Shown piece by piece: positions 44,498-56,221 of a stretch of 64,000 nucleotides of DNA. The position numbers and the translations under genes were made by a program. Under the pieces are notes generated by a model. It was not told the origin of the DNA, did no database searches, and saw only the letters and a list, made by a program, of their open reading frames with translations. Within the stretch, counting starts at the first letter, position 1. The number at the start of each line of letters is the position of its first letter. Source of the stretch: Corylus avellana (taxonomy: Eukaryota > Streptophyta > Magnoliopsida > Fagales > Betulaceae); the NCBI RefSeq assembly GCF_901000735.1, contig NC_081541.1, positions 23,295,273 to 23,359,272 of the forward strand, read 5' to 3'.

Positions 44498-46055
44498 CTA
44501 CGTCTTCTCTAGATACAACACCTTGTATGTATGCATTGCAGACGAGTTTGCAGATAAATGTATTTTGTCATTGAATTTGGCAATTCAAAACCCAACAAAC
44601 TCCCCCTTTGGCAATTATGTGAAAAAATTTACAAGTTATACTGGAATAGATAACTCATGTTTCCTGAAACACTCACAAAGCATATTAAACGTATGTGGAA
44701 TAGGAATACCCAATGTATATCAAAACCAAAATCATCAATGGTGTTCTATCTACTTTCAGTCTGCACTCTCTAAAACTTTCTCTCCCCCTTTTTGTCATGA
44801 ATTGACATAGGTTAATAAAACACCAGTAAGCCCAAGGAAAGTCAGTAACATAAACATGATCAAAACTATGAAGGCATAATGAGTTAAATGCAAGATCATG
44901 ATAAAAAAAATATTCTATCCCTCAATTTATGACATAATAAAAATAAAGAAAAATGTCAACAAATTTTTTTTCTCCCCCTCAATATAAGACTCGTTATGTC
45001 AGATACATACACATGATAAAACATAAAAAACTCATGTATTAAGCAATGATTGTCCAGTAATTTCTCAATTTGTCCAAAATATACATGAGAATGAAAAAAT
45101 ATGAAACAAAAGTTTCTTCAACACAAGCAAAGCAACATGTTCCACTCGACTCATGCTTGTGTGTTGTGTCAAGTGTGTGAAAGCTAACCATCTAGTAAGT
45201 TTAAGAACTTAAAAGGTGAGGGGATAGGCTAGTAAGCAAAACCTTAAATTACCTCATGGGAAGATTGACATGTATATCTAAACAAAAGTCAAACCTTGCT
45301 AGGGCCGTGTCACCGTCATCCAATACACTTCCCATGTAGTAATATCACATACTCAAACATTTTCCGGTAGTGACCGTCTCCTTCCGCAATGAATATAGTC
45401 ATGACTATTTCTATAGGGACAAGTTTAGTACAAATAATACATAGTGAAATAGATTCCATTTGGAATATGTTCTTTTGTCCTCTTGTTTCACTATTTTTCT
45501 CTTTGAGAAAGTGTCTTTAATCATTTAGTGCTTAAAACAAATTAGAGGAGTGCTGGAATTTCTAGGTCCTAGGTTCAACTAGCATTTGGTCAATTTGATA
45601 GACACAACTAGTCAATCTTCCTCATATGTTTGCCTAACATAACTCACCCTTAAGGTCAAATTCATACTCAATATAAGCTTTAAATGTGCACAAGAGTTCA
45701 ATCATAGGTAAAATGTACCACAGAAGCTTAAGCTTAGGTACAACAACAAAAATCAGTCCATTAATACATATTCATCTCTTGTATAGTAAGCACATTCTGA
45801 GATATAAGAAATTGGATCCATAAAGTATACATGAACTATCAAAGTGCATATGACAAAAATAATAAGGAGACAACCCTAATTTTTTTTTTTTTTCTTTTTG
45901 AATTTTTCAAATAAAATGCACAAAATTAATGCAATGCATATGCAGAACTGAAATTAGAGAAAAAATGCAATGCAATGTAATGAATGATACATGCTCTAGG
46001 ATATGAAGAAATATGCAAGACAATCAATCTTAGGCATGTTCTGGACCACCTTACT

Positions 46056-46988
46056 CTAGGTGAGTCCACCACTACTCCCCCTCAAAGGGTGAATAGTATC
46101 AACCTTCCTAACCCAAACCTTCTTAACCTTAGGTACAGATTTGTGACTCTTGTCAAACTCATCTAACCTAGATAACACTCCCCTCATCATTATGCATAGC
46201 CCCTCAAAACCTTTCTTAGAATAGGAATTCTCACTCTTATGCTCACAGGGTTTCAACTTAAAACAGTTAGGGCTAATATGACCAACTTTACCACAATGAT
46301 GGCATGTAGGGACAAATTTCGGAGAAGCTTGTCTCTTATGAGGAGGAATATACCTATACTTAGATCTAGATAAACAAGACTCTACACCACTTTTTTCTTT
46401 CTTACGAGCAGCCTTCTTATTCCAAGGTCTTTGGGGTTTCAACTGAGAACAATTTGATCTAATGTGACCAGCAATCCCACAATGGTGGCATGTAGGAACA
46501 AACTTGGCATGAGTTTGTTCCTTTGAAGGAGCCTTGAATTCGGGCTTCACAATGTTATTCATGCAAGAAGTTTTGCCCTTATCCAAGCAAGCTATATTGG
46601 CTTTGAGTTCTTCAACTTTCACAGGCTTAACAAATAAAGTTTCTCTTTTAGAATTAGAAGCATGTGAAGTAGAGGCACCCAAGTTATTTTCAGATTTCAA
46701 AGAGTCAATTAAGGCATGTGATTTAGACAATTTAATAACCATAGTCTCTTTCTCATGCTCAACATCATTAAGCTTTTTAAGGGAAATTTTATAGTTTTTC
46801 TTCAATTTAACAAATTTCATAAAGAGCTTGGTATAGGTCATCTGAAGGTCATCCACATCAAAATCCATGGTAAGGGAATGAGGAGTATTCATTGCAAAGG
46901 AGTCAAGGATCTCACTCAGAAATTTAATCCAAACAGAGTGAACCCGCTCTGATACCAATTGAAAAATATATACTGCTCCAAATGACAC
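46056..46988 (-). pseudogene. Copia gag with two CCHC zinc knuckles
   Basis: A 310-residue open frame. The coiled-coil MDFDVDDLQMTYTKLFMKFV...KLNDVEHEKETMVIKLSKSH is followed by knuckle 1 CHHCGIAGHIRSNC (residues about 167-180) and knuckle 2 CHHCGKVGHISPNC (about 229-242), then VWVRKVDTIHPLRGSSGG. The knuckles bind genomic RNA in SIRE/Maximus-type gag. The first 32 codons read back through the tRNA-Met PBS, so the true start, if any, is Met33 or the capsid part is deleted. No pol follows. Confidence 0.8.
46948..46959 (-). promoter_or_regulatory. Primer-binding site, initiator-Met tRNA type
   Basis: Antisense CGCTCTGATACCA, i.e. TGGTATCAGAGCG on the - strand, the usual copia PBS. Confidence 0.85.
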
Positions 46989-49277
46989 CTATAAGCAGGT
47001 TGAATAGGTGTATGCAAATAATACGCGAAATTAAAAATTAAACAATCATATAACCAAAATATGTAAAACAATAGATCATAGAGACACATATTTTGGTTAC
47101 AAAGAGAAAACCATTTAGAGAACTCTCTAAAATGTAAAACCTCTTAGGGGCAGCCAAACTTAGAAAATCAATCAACTATAAAAGAATAAGGATTACGAGA
47201 AGTTCTACTGCAATAGCCATTTCCAGAACATCTCGCACAATCTTTCTACTTGATCTCATTTATTGGAACTCCGGTAGACTTCAGTTGTTTATGATTTGTG
47301 ATGAAGGCACAACCTTTAACTTTAAGAGAGACTAACCCTAACGCTCAATATCTTAAATGCTCTCTGAGCACATGGAATTCTTATGTGTAATTCCTTACAA
47401 TTTCGTGCATAATAGTTCTCTATATATAGAATACAAGAAAGCTTAGTACTAGTTGAAATATGAAGAAAACCTAGTACTAGTTGGAATGGGATTCATCCAA
47501 ATTTTTGTTCTTATCTTGCGGGATGTTTTTGGCATAGCTAACTTCTAAATTGTGAAAATATTATTTCACAAAGATTTGCTAGTCCTTAGCTCGAACTTTT
47601 CCTAAAATTGGTCTTTTATGCTCGAAACTTTCCAGAAATACTTCATTTTTCTTCAAACATCTAAAAACTAACAAAAACAGAAAAAGGAAACAAAACATCA
47701 CAAAATAACACGACTAAGAGATTACCATACGTAAATTAAGGGGCTAAAATATATATATTTTAGCACTTATCACACCCCCAAACTTACGTATTGCTTGTCC
47801 ATTAACAATACGAAACTAAAAATACAAAGAAACTAAAACAAAAGCACTCTATCTCCACTGTCGTAGAAAACACGATTGCATTTAGCATATGCAACAAGCC
47901 TTTTAAACCCTTAGGCATCCCTAGTAGCACGAGTGAAGTCTCATGAGGGTTTAACAGAAATGTTAGCCACAAACATTATGCAAAGTACATGTTGTTCCCA
48001 AGACTCAAGTATCTTAAAAAGATAAGCTCAATCTTCACAATGAATTTGAATTTTAAAGTCTAACCACTTACAAAAAGTAGGCAAAGGCTTCACAAGCTCA
48101 AAATAGTGTAAAGTGAACTGGCACATAAATATGAAGCTTCCAATTATTTCCAATGTGCAATGTCTCAGTATCTCAAATTCATTGGGATCCCTATTAGAAT
48201 GAAAAACTTTGGTATAAAGTCAGATTATTTTCTTTTTGGTCAGGCTGTGCAATGTTTGGTTCCTTTAAGCTTTTTAATTGACTCATGTAACGAGTGTTTG
48301 GCCAATGCATCCCAAACCAAATGGTTTTAGGGCACTAGGTGTAGAAACAACCCTAAGGATTTACTAACTCAAGTCAAAAAGGCTATGGAACTAAATTAGC
48401 CGTGACATTAACCAAATTAAAATTTTCACCTTTTGACGTGAACACTCATTACTTAATGAGGCAAGAACTCCAGTTACTCAGTGAAAAGCTTAAAAATGAT
48501 CAATTTTTTTTATTTTTTATTTTTTTATAATCAAGATATGTATGCCAAAGTATCTATCCAACAATTCTTCCAGCTTCACCCAAGACATAGAAACATACAC
48601 ATCAAGCTCACATGTCATACCTTACAATTGATGTGCTAGTGTGCTTATGTCAAATCAAATCATACAGGTGAATTCTCAATTGCCAAAAGTAAGTGACCAA
48701 ACTTAGAAACTCTATCGTCAGATCATGTATTCAAAATTTTAAGCTCACCAATGAAAATCAAATCACAATTTTTTTTTTTTTCAAATCAACAAAAATTTCA
48801 AGACAAACATGAACATGCATTTTTCGAAAATTAGGGACAAAGTGTGTGTAAAGTGTCTCCCATACCCCCAAACTTAAATTACACATTGCCCTCAATGTGT
48901 ATATAATATGGAAAGATCTTACTGGGGAGATAAGAAAATTGGTTGGAACAGGCATGGCTTATAGCATACCCCCAAACTTGAATGCAAGCACTCTTGTCCT
49001 TGAAAACAAACTACTAAAATAAAAAGGAAAACCAAAAATAAACTAAAACTTAACAACACAAAAAAAAAAAAAAAATGAAAAACAACAAAAAAATAAATAA
49101 AAGGATGTGATATGGGGTTGCCTCCCCATGAGCGCTAAGTTTAACGTCTTTAGCCAGACTGTTGTGACCCTTTAATTTAAACTTGAAGCACTAGTCATTT
49201 CTTCTCTTACACCAAAGAGAATGAATTTTTCTTACCAGAGGGTGATTCCAAATGTCTCCAGATCAGGGCATATCACT

Positions 49278-50262
49278 CTAAGTATTCTCAAATAGTTTCT
49301 CATCTTGAAGGGAATCATGAACTGGAATAATATGAGAAGAATACTCAAGCGGTTTTTCTACCTCGATGGTCTTTTTTTGCTCATCTCTTGGTAATTCTGG
49401 AATAGGAGTTGATGTTGAAGATGCTTTAGTGCTCACTTCTTGTAGATCTTGTGGGACATTAATTTTCTCCCCCTTCCTCTCTTCCACTTCTTCACTCCTA
49501 AATGTGATAGCTTGCTCATGATAGCAAGTACTCTCATCTTCCATGTAGTGTCCATTAGGATTTGATCACAAACTAACTTTGCGGTTCTTTTTCTTTGAGG
49601 ATATCTGGGACTTGCTTGAGTTGAGTCTCTACCATTGCAATGGATTTAGATTGAACATTCTCCGTCTCCTATAGAGAGTTTACCATCTAATTAGAATCAC
49701 TTAAAAAATTTAACATCTTACCTTTAAAATCAGAACCAGTCAAAAGAGATGGATCCTCTTCTTGTTGTGGAGGCAAATAGATGGGAGGTGGTCCCATTTC
49801 ATAAGCTTCTATCTTGACAATAGATTGCAGCAGTTGATTGTTCGTCTCAACTTTGCTGAGAAGAGATGAAAAGTCATAACTCTTCAGAGGAGGTGGCTCC
49901 TCTTTGTATTGTTGAGGCCAATAGATGGGAGCTGCCTTTTCTTGAGCTTCTATCTTGACGTCAATGGATTGCAGCACTTGATTATTGGCTTCCATTTGGT
50001 TGAAAATAGCTGACAGATTTTCTTTAAAGTCAGAGCTCTTCAGAAGAGGTGGCTTGGCCTAATACTGCTGTTGTGGAGCTTGAGATTGATCATAGAACTG
50101 CAGATATGATTGATGGAGCAGTTCAGGAAATTGTGGAGCATGATTTGCAGGAGCTTGAGCTTGCCATGAGAGATAAGACTGGTGGTTCCATGCAGAGCAA
50201 AAGTCATTCCCCGATCTAGAGAACAATGTGCTCATATAAGGTGTTTGAATGTCTCCCCACAT
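49278..50262 (-). pseudogene. Gypsy gag C-terminal relics
   Basis: Gln/Pro-rich pieces (WQAQAPANHAPQFPELLHQS, QFYDQSQAPQQQY; EANNQVLQSIDVKIEAQEKA; QDLQEVSTKASSTSTPIPEL) resemble the disordered end of the gag of the 33071 element. They contain an internal duplication: the MEANNQVLQSI.KIEA and VETNNQLLQSIVKIEA segments. Broken by stops. Confidence 0.65.
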
Positions 50263-50560
50263 GAGTAAAACAAAAGAAAATTAAATAAAAGAAAAATAGA
50301 AATAGAAATAAAAATAAAAATAAAAATAAAAATAAATACTTATAGCTGGCCCAAGTCTACTGAATGAGTGCACTTGATTGCGTTGTTAAGTGTGCATGAT
50401 GGCACTAGGGCAAAGGTGGGGTCAATTGCCCTGCAGCAGTGCTTTCGATTGCACCGCTATAGAACAGAACTCCATCACACTGCACTGTGATGTAAAAGCT
50501 TTATGCTCATGATCCTTCATCAATTAATGAGACTGAAATGATTTCCCCTTCAAAAAAAAA
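50263..50560. other. Junction between gypsy relic and inhibitor array
   Basis: A-rich (AAATA)n run at 50285-50335, then unassigned sequence. From about 50561 the sequence matches intron 2 of the inhibitor genes. Confidence 0.5.
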
Positions 50561-50984
50561 AAAAAGTACACTCAAATTTAAATAAACACAAGAAGAAATG
50601 TTTTTCTCACTTAAATTAGCTTGAAACATATTCTTAAAACACTCATTTGTCTTAACAAAGTTGATTTTAATGACCATAGAAAGTGAAAAGCTAGAACAAA
50701 AGGGTGTATGGTCATCCACGTATCAGAATAGGAATCTCCCAATTTTAAGTATAAGGTCATGATCTAATGTTGTTGCATCTAACGACATGGATGATATCAT
50801 CTCATTTAAATTTTTTGAATACCGTGCTAACATATTTATCAGGTGAAATCACTTACACCATTAGATACAACATTAAACTCCGGCCAAAAAAATAACTCTT
50901 TGAAGTTCCTTGTCATCACATGGGGTTTATAAGTTAAATATAGCTGGAAAATATACAAGGGAGACGTGCAGAGAGAGAGAGAGA

Positions 50985-51145
50985 GTACTTTGAGCACAAC
51001 ATAAATGTCTCACAAATATAAGATTTTATAAGTTTCAATGAATGTTATTTATAAGTTTCAATATATGTAAAGTAGACTTTAAGAAGTTACCACAAGTGAC
51101 GAAGAAAGCAAGTAGAAAGAGGGCCAAAATGGACAAGCTATTCAT
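50985..51145 (-). pseudogene. Potato-inhibitor-I gene fragment (copy 1)
   Basis: Exon 1 at 51145-51091 encodes the signal peptide MNSLSILALFLLAFFVTCG and ends TGTG|GTAACTT like the other copies. Intron 1 is shortened by a deletion that also removed most of exon 2. Only a TTATGTTGTGCTCAAAG remnant (LCCAQ end) survives at about 51003-50987, with the donor changed from CAAG|GTAC to CAAAGTAC. Exon 3 is lost where the gypsy relic begins. A TATA box (CTATAAAAAG, about 51488-51479) remains upstream. Confidence 0.8.
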
Positions 51146-52672
51146 GACTGAGTGTACTTTTTGAGTGTTTGAAATGAAATTAATGTGAAAGAAAGGGACT
51201 TGTGTAAACGATATTTACATGAGGATTTTGACAATTCATTTATTAATTTTGCTATGTTTTGAAAGCTATTTTTGAGAGAAAAAACTAGAAGGTTTGAGTT
51301 GTTGTGAAACTTCGACAAAGAGGTGGATATGCTGAAACAATACTTATTCTTTGTTTGGGAAATAGAAAAAGTATGTTTGATAAATTTCTCTATGTTGTAG
51401 AAAAAGACAAAAGAAAGATAATTGTAGAGAAGAAATTTGTATTTATGATGTATGTTCAATTGTACAATAGAATGATCTTTTTATAGTTGAATAAGGCCAT
51501 GAAAGAAAGGAAATACAATAATTTCAAAAATCAGCGTACTTACAATAATGAATATTATAGCAAATATTGCCATAATATGTGGAGAATATGAACTTGTTTC
51601 TAATTTATTGTACTTGTAATTACTTTTCATGTTTCTACCACAACTATAGAACAAATATTTTCGGCCTTGAATAATAATTGTCAAAATTAAGCTTCGCAAT
51701 AAAATTGAAGATGAGTTTTTGTCTGATTTTTTGATGTTGTACATCAAAAGAGAAATTACTAAAATTTAGAATAAATTTAGCCACATGATTTTTAGGATCT
51801 AAGAGAACGATGGGTCTGATTTTGATAGATATTTAAAGTGAATTTTGAAATATATTATGAAGTAATTATTTGTATGTTTTCCTTTGTTTACTTTTTTTTG
51901 TTAACACTGAATTGATTTTTTTATGTATTTATTTAACCATCAATTTTAAAATATTTCTCATTCATACTTTAGCCCTCATATCCTAAAATATTTTTTATTT
52001 ATGCTTTGCCACTACCCATAAGACTTTTTGGCTCCATCCCTGCTTGGTGAAAGGCATGGCCTCCTTGCCTCCATGTGGCTCTGCATGTATGTGCATATGT
52101 ATATATGTATATATGTAATTTATCCAACATCCATATAAAATATACATTGGCAAATAAGATTAGAAAAATCATATACCTTTTTTCTTCTCCTTTCAAATTA
52201 CTGATAACAAGCAAAAGAATAATAGGTTGTATTTATTTGTTTCAAACTTCATTACAAAATTTAGTCTCAGCCAACTGTAGGTACCAAAATGATATTGTCA
52301 TTGCGATCAAGGACAAAGTATACACGATTGCAACAGAAATCTGCAAATCCTACTCTGTCTAGAGGTAGGACAACTATTGTTACCAGAGGGTTATCCTTTT
52401 ATATCACTGCCTTGGCTTGCTGGTCATTCTTTCCAACCAATTCAGGTCATTGAAATTTGTGACCTACAAAAATTAAATTAGCATCAGTATAGAACTAGGA
52501 TTAAAATTATTCTTTCCTTAAACATCACGCTTCGATACAATTCCCTAGAATTGATCATAAATTTCTATCTTGCCTAGACAAAGTTATCTAAGCATTGACA
52601 TTTATTTAAGAAAAAGGGAACAAGAAGAAGAAGAAAAAATTCAAAAGCATACACGTTGATCATAGAGTAATG

Positions 52673-52711
52673 CTATTTAGTAGTTTGTCAAACAACTGCC
52701 ATTAAGAAATC
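52673..52711. mobile_element. MITE remnant in copy 2 intron
   Basis: Only the left end (GAGTAATGCTATTTAGTAG ... AACAACTGCCAT) is left. About 440 bp present in copy 3 are absent here. Confidence 0.6.
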
Positions 52712-53501
52712 TAAATAGGAGCATGATTAGATCTTTTCCTTAATATTGCATTTTTCATTTACGAATGTCATGACATTATTTATTTATTTTTTTCTAAATT
52801 GGGTTTCACAATAATTAACTTTTCGAATTGCTGCAATTTTAGCAGCTAAATTCAGAGAGCCCAAATAAAACTCACTTGCATGAGCAGGTGACTGAGGCCC
52901 AAAATGTTGTTGGACAAGTCAATCTCATATGGACTCTCTCACATTAACGGTCCATTTTGGTCCAATTTGGTAGCAATTTGTTGCACATCCATATCTTTTC
53001 TTTTAATTCTCTCTTTCTTTTTTAAAACCAAAAATCTATTCCAACTCTATCTCACCTTTTTAGTACTTGAAATAATGCCAGTTAAAAGTACACTCAAATT
53101 TAAATAAACACAAGAAGAATTTTTTTTTTTTCCCTCTTAAATTAGCTTGAAACGTATTCTCAAAACACACATTTGTCTTAACAAAGTTGATTTTCTATGA
53201 CCATATCAAGTGAAAAGCTAGAACAAAAAGGTGTATGGTCAACCACTGTAGTGACCCAAATAATTAACTAAGCTTAGGTAGCTCAGTTAGAAGATTAATT
53301 TGGACTTTGGATTACTAGGGTCAACCAGAAGGGCATTTTGGGGAAATTGGACTTCTAGACTGGACATACGCTAGGGTTGGTGGATGTAAGCTCTTGTCTT
53401 TTAGTGCGGACGTACGCGGGGGACCACTAGACATACGCTAGCAAATAGTACGCCGTAATCTGTGAATAGTATGCAGATGTACACTCAATAGTACAAGGAT
53501 G

Positions 53502-54797
53502 TGTTAAGTGCCAAAATATTCATATTTTAGCCCTTAAACTTATATGTGTTAATTCCTTAGCATTGTTAATTTATGCCATTTTATTCCTTTTTTGTATTTT
53601 CTGTGTCTTTGTAGGCCTTTGGAAGAAAAGGAAGAAAACCTGGAAGTATTGAGCTTAAAGAGCAAATTTGGGAAAAGTTGAAGGTTCTGGTAGTGTGATC
53701 GATCGCAGGAGACCTACGATCGAGCGCATACGGTCTGCGATCGAGTGTACACGGGCTACGATCGAGCGCATTGTGCGCTGGAGAACAATGAGCTGTGGCC
53801 AGAATGCCTTTTCCTTCCATATTAGGGTTTTCCAAGTCCTACTTGTAACAAGACTAGACCCTACGAATTTTCTAGGTTTACTAGCGTGTCAAGGACTTCT
53901 AAAAGCCTATAAATACACCTCTAAAACTTTAAGAATGATTATCCGGGAATAGACACAACTTTGGGGAGAAGAATTGGAGGCTACTTCTAAGAGTGGTTTT
54001 CGGTTCTTTCTTTACCTTCTCTTTTTAGTTTTATTTTAATTATGTGTAACTCACTCTTAAGGAGGGCTAGATTGAAGCCAAAATTATGTTTATTTAATAT
54101 TTCAATATTGGCACCTTTGTGATAATCATATTGTGATGCTTCATTCATGCCTGTTTTCTTGAATTCCCCATATGTGTGTGATTGGCCATTATATGCATGT
54201 GGTATGGATTAGTTAATTAAATCAATTTGGATGACCGAGTCCTGGGTTTAATAAGAGTAAGACAAGAAATTCACACTGGATTCTTGGGTTAATCAACATG
54301 GAAAACCGGGAGTATACACCCATTCCCTAGGTTTCGTGTGTTTGTCGATTTTCATAGATTTATGCTTTCTTAAAGAACAACTTAGTATACACCCATGCTA
54401 AATCCTATGAGAAAGAAAAGAGTTAAAGTATACACCCACGCCTAACTCGTTACTTAGGGAAATCAATAGCTTAAAGAGTATACATCCATGCCCTTAGGTT
54501 GGCGAACATTGAGTATTCATAATATGATTGGATTATTGGCATATTGTTATATTATTTGAGCATAATTAGTGGTGGATATCAAAGCCCTACCTTTACTTTA
54601 TCTTTATATCTTTTTATTTCTTTTTCATAATATCAATTTAGTGACAACTTGATATTTTTAATAAATTCTAAATAAAATCAACAATCCTCGTGGGATCGAT
54701 CTCGTACTTGCTGCACTATACTATGTTTGATCTTGTGCACTTGCGAGTAAAATGTACTAAATATTATCTATTAATTTAGGTAGTATTTGGCACAACA
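53502..54797 (+). mobile_element. Nested solo LTR, family S (1,296 bp)
   Basis: TGTTAAGTGCC...GGCACAACA with flanks GGATG (53497-53501) and GGACG (54798-54802), four of five bases identical. Most of it aligns with 28205-29697, including the GAGTATACACCCA repeats. It differs by carrying a cluster of GATCGAGCGC words at 53697-53775. Confidence 0.9.
53697..53775. repeat. GATCGAGCGCA word cluster in solo LTR
   Basis: Four variants of TACGATCGAGCGCA in 80 bp (GATCGATCGCAGG, ACGATCGAGCGCA, GCGATCGAGTG, ACGATCGAGCGCA). Confidence 0.85.
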
Positions 54798-55374
54798 GGA
54801 CGTCCTCTACTTTTTGGATTGACCGCAGGTTAAGACCAATACGTATGAAGTAGCCTTTGGACCGCTGGTGAATAGTACGCTGACGTACGCCCCTAGGACC
54901 GAATGTACACTCCTTTTGTCACCTATAAATACCCTCTCACCCCCTCGCCATTTCACACCCATTCCGCCCCTAAACCTTCTAGAGACCCTGTGTGAGTGCC
55001 TTTTGTGAGTTGTGTGTGTTCTTGGAGGAGAAGGAGAGATTTCTTGGAGGTTTCGCTTCAAGGAGGTAATCTTCTAAGCTTATCTAGTTGTTTTAGCTGC
55101 TTAAGTGCTTTTCTATAGTTAGCTTAGTTGGTAGTTTGTAGCTTCTAGTTATGTTGTTGCCCTTAATCTTGATGGTTTAATAGTTTATCTTGATTTAGCC
55201 TTTAATTCTTGTTGGTATATTTCCTTTCGCATGAAGATGTTGTTTTGAGATAGATAGTCTTAGAAGGCCTTTTGGTAACCTTAGAAATTAGTTCGGGAGG
55301 ATAGGAGGATGGTTGAACCAAATGAGGTTCTACTTGAAACTCTCTAAGCGAACGTGTAGCCTCAAGCCCGGATG

Positions 55375-55475
55375 CATAGTCCGAAGTAATTCAGCGGACG
55401 TACGGCCATGAGACTAGACGTACGGTTAGAAGTATTTTAGCGAACATACGGCCACGAGCCTGAACGTACGGTCAG
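55375..55475. repeat. CGGACGTACGG-type word cluster in LTR
   Basis: Repeated GCGGACGTACGGCC / TAGACGTACGGTTAGAAGT units, about 35 bp apart. Further copies lie at 53400-53480 and 54845-54900, i.e. on both sides of the nested LTR. Confidence 0.8.
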
Positions 55476-56197
55476 AAGTGTTCCAAGAAATGCCACTTTG
55501 GCCAGACGTCTAATAGCCTCTGTTTCCATGTCTTAGGTTTGTTTTAGTTGGATTTAGAACTAATGATAGATCTTTTCTCAGTATTCGAGGTTATGGAGCC
55601 TAAAGGGAATTTTATGGAGGAGCCTTACGACTCAGGTGAGTGTAAACTCACATGGATGCTTGTTGTTACTTTTCCTGCATTGCATGTCTATTTTATATAT
55701 ATATATCAAACATGCATATTTTGCAACTCTCATGAAATATATTTTGGAATTACTGTGAACTCTCTTTTGTGAAAACGTGCGTTGATTAATAAGATAACAA
55801 TGACGTTTGTAAAACTATGCATGTAAAAGACTGATAAGATTAATTGCATCGTATGACATGGTACACCGGTACGTGTGGGATAACGGTCATGGGCTTACTA
55901 TACAAGTTAACTTTATGGGCATGTGTGTGTGTGGGGGGCCTTGGATCCAAGGGTTTTGTGACCAAGATGCAGCCATTCCCAATGGATGGTCACTATAAGA
56001 TGGACATCATTAGTGTTGTGGGCCACCCGAGGTAGGATTCGGTCGTGCCACTAGTGTTATGTATGGTAGCCGTGCAATAGCCTGGGCACCGGTGTTGTAC
56101 TACAGGTCCCTCGAGATAGCATCAACCCTGCTGAAAATGGGTAATATCTCGAGTAGACCATACAATTAAACTATAACTATTACTCATGATTATGTGC

Positions 56198-56221
56198 ATA
56201 TATATATATATATATATATAT
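56198..56221. repeat. (AT)n microsatellite
   Basis: About 12 AT units inside the LTR insertion. Confidence 0.9.

Larger units (their letters stand above)
44498..47430 (-). mobile_element. Truncated Ty1/copia element (SIRE/Maximus-like)
   Basis: On the - strand: an LTR remnant at the right, the PBS (GGTATCAGAGCG complement, 46948-46959), the gag C-terminal region (46988-46056), noncoding DNA, then a purine tract AAAGGGGGAG (antisense CTCCCCCTTT, about 44612) before a 3' LTR start near 44600. Protease, integrase and RT are missing. Neither outer LTR is complete. Confidence 0.7.
47431..50560 (-). mobile_element. Decayed Ty3/gypsy element, family S-related
   Basis: The partial 3' LTR (about 47431-47772) ends TTTAGCACTTATCA and is the reverse of the family-S solo LTR at 28205 (TGATAAGTGC...). 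An antisense polypurine tract CACCCCCAAACTTACG follows at 47773. The interior has gag tail relics at 49278-50262. The right edge near 50560 is where the protease-inhibitor array begins. The 5' LTR was not found. Confidence 0.7.

Noticed and set aside
55548..55772. Small + strand open frame in the LTR insertion
   Set aside because: No similarity to a known family, inside a repetitive LTR, no splice or start context.
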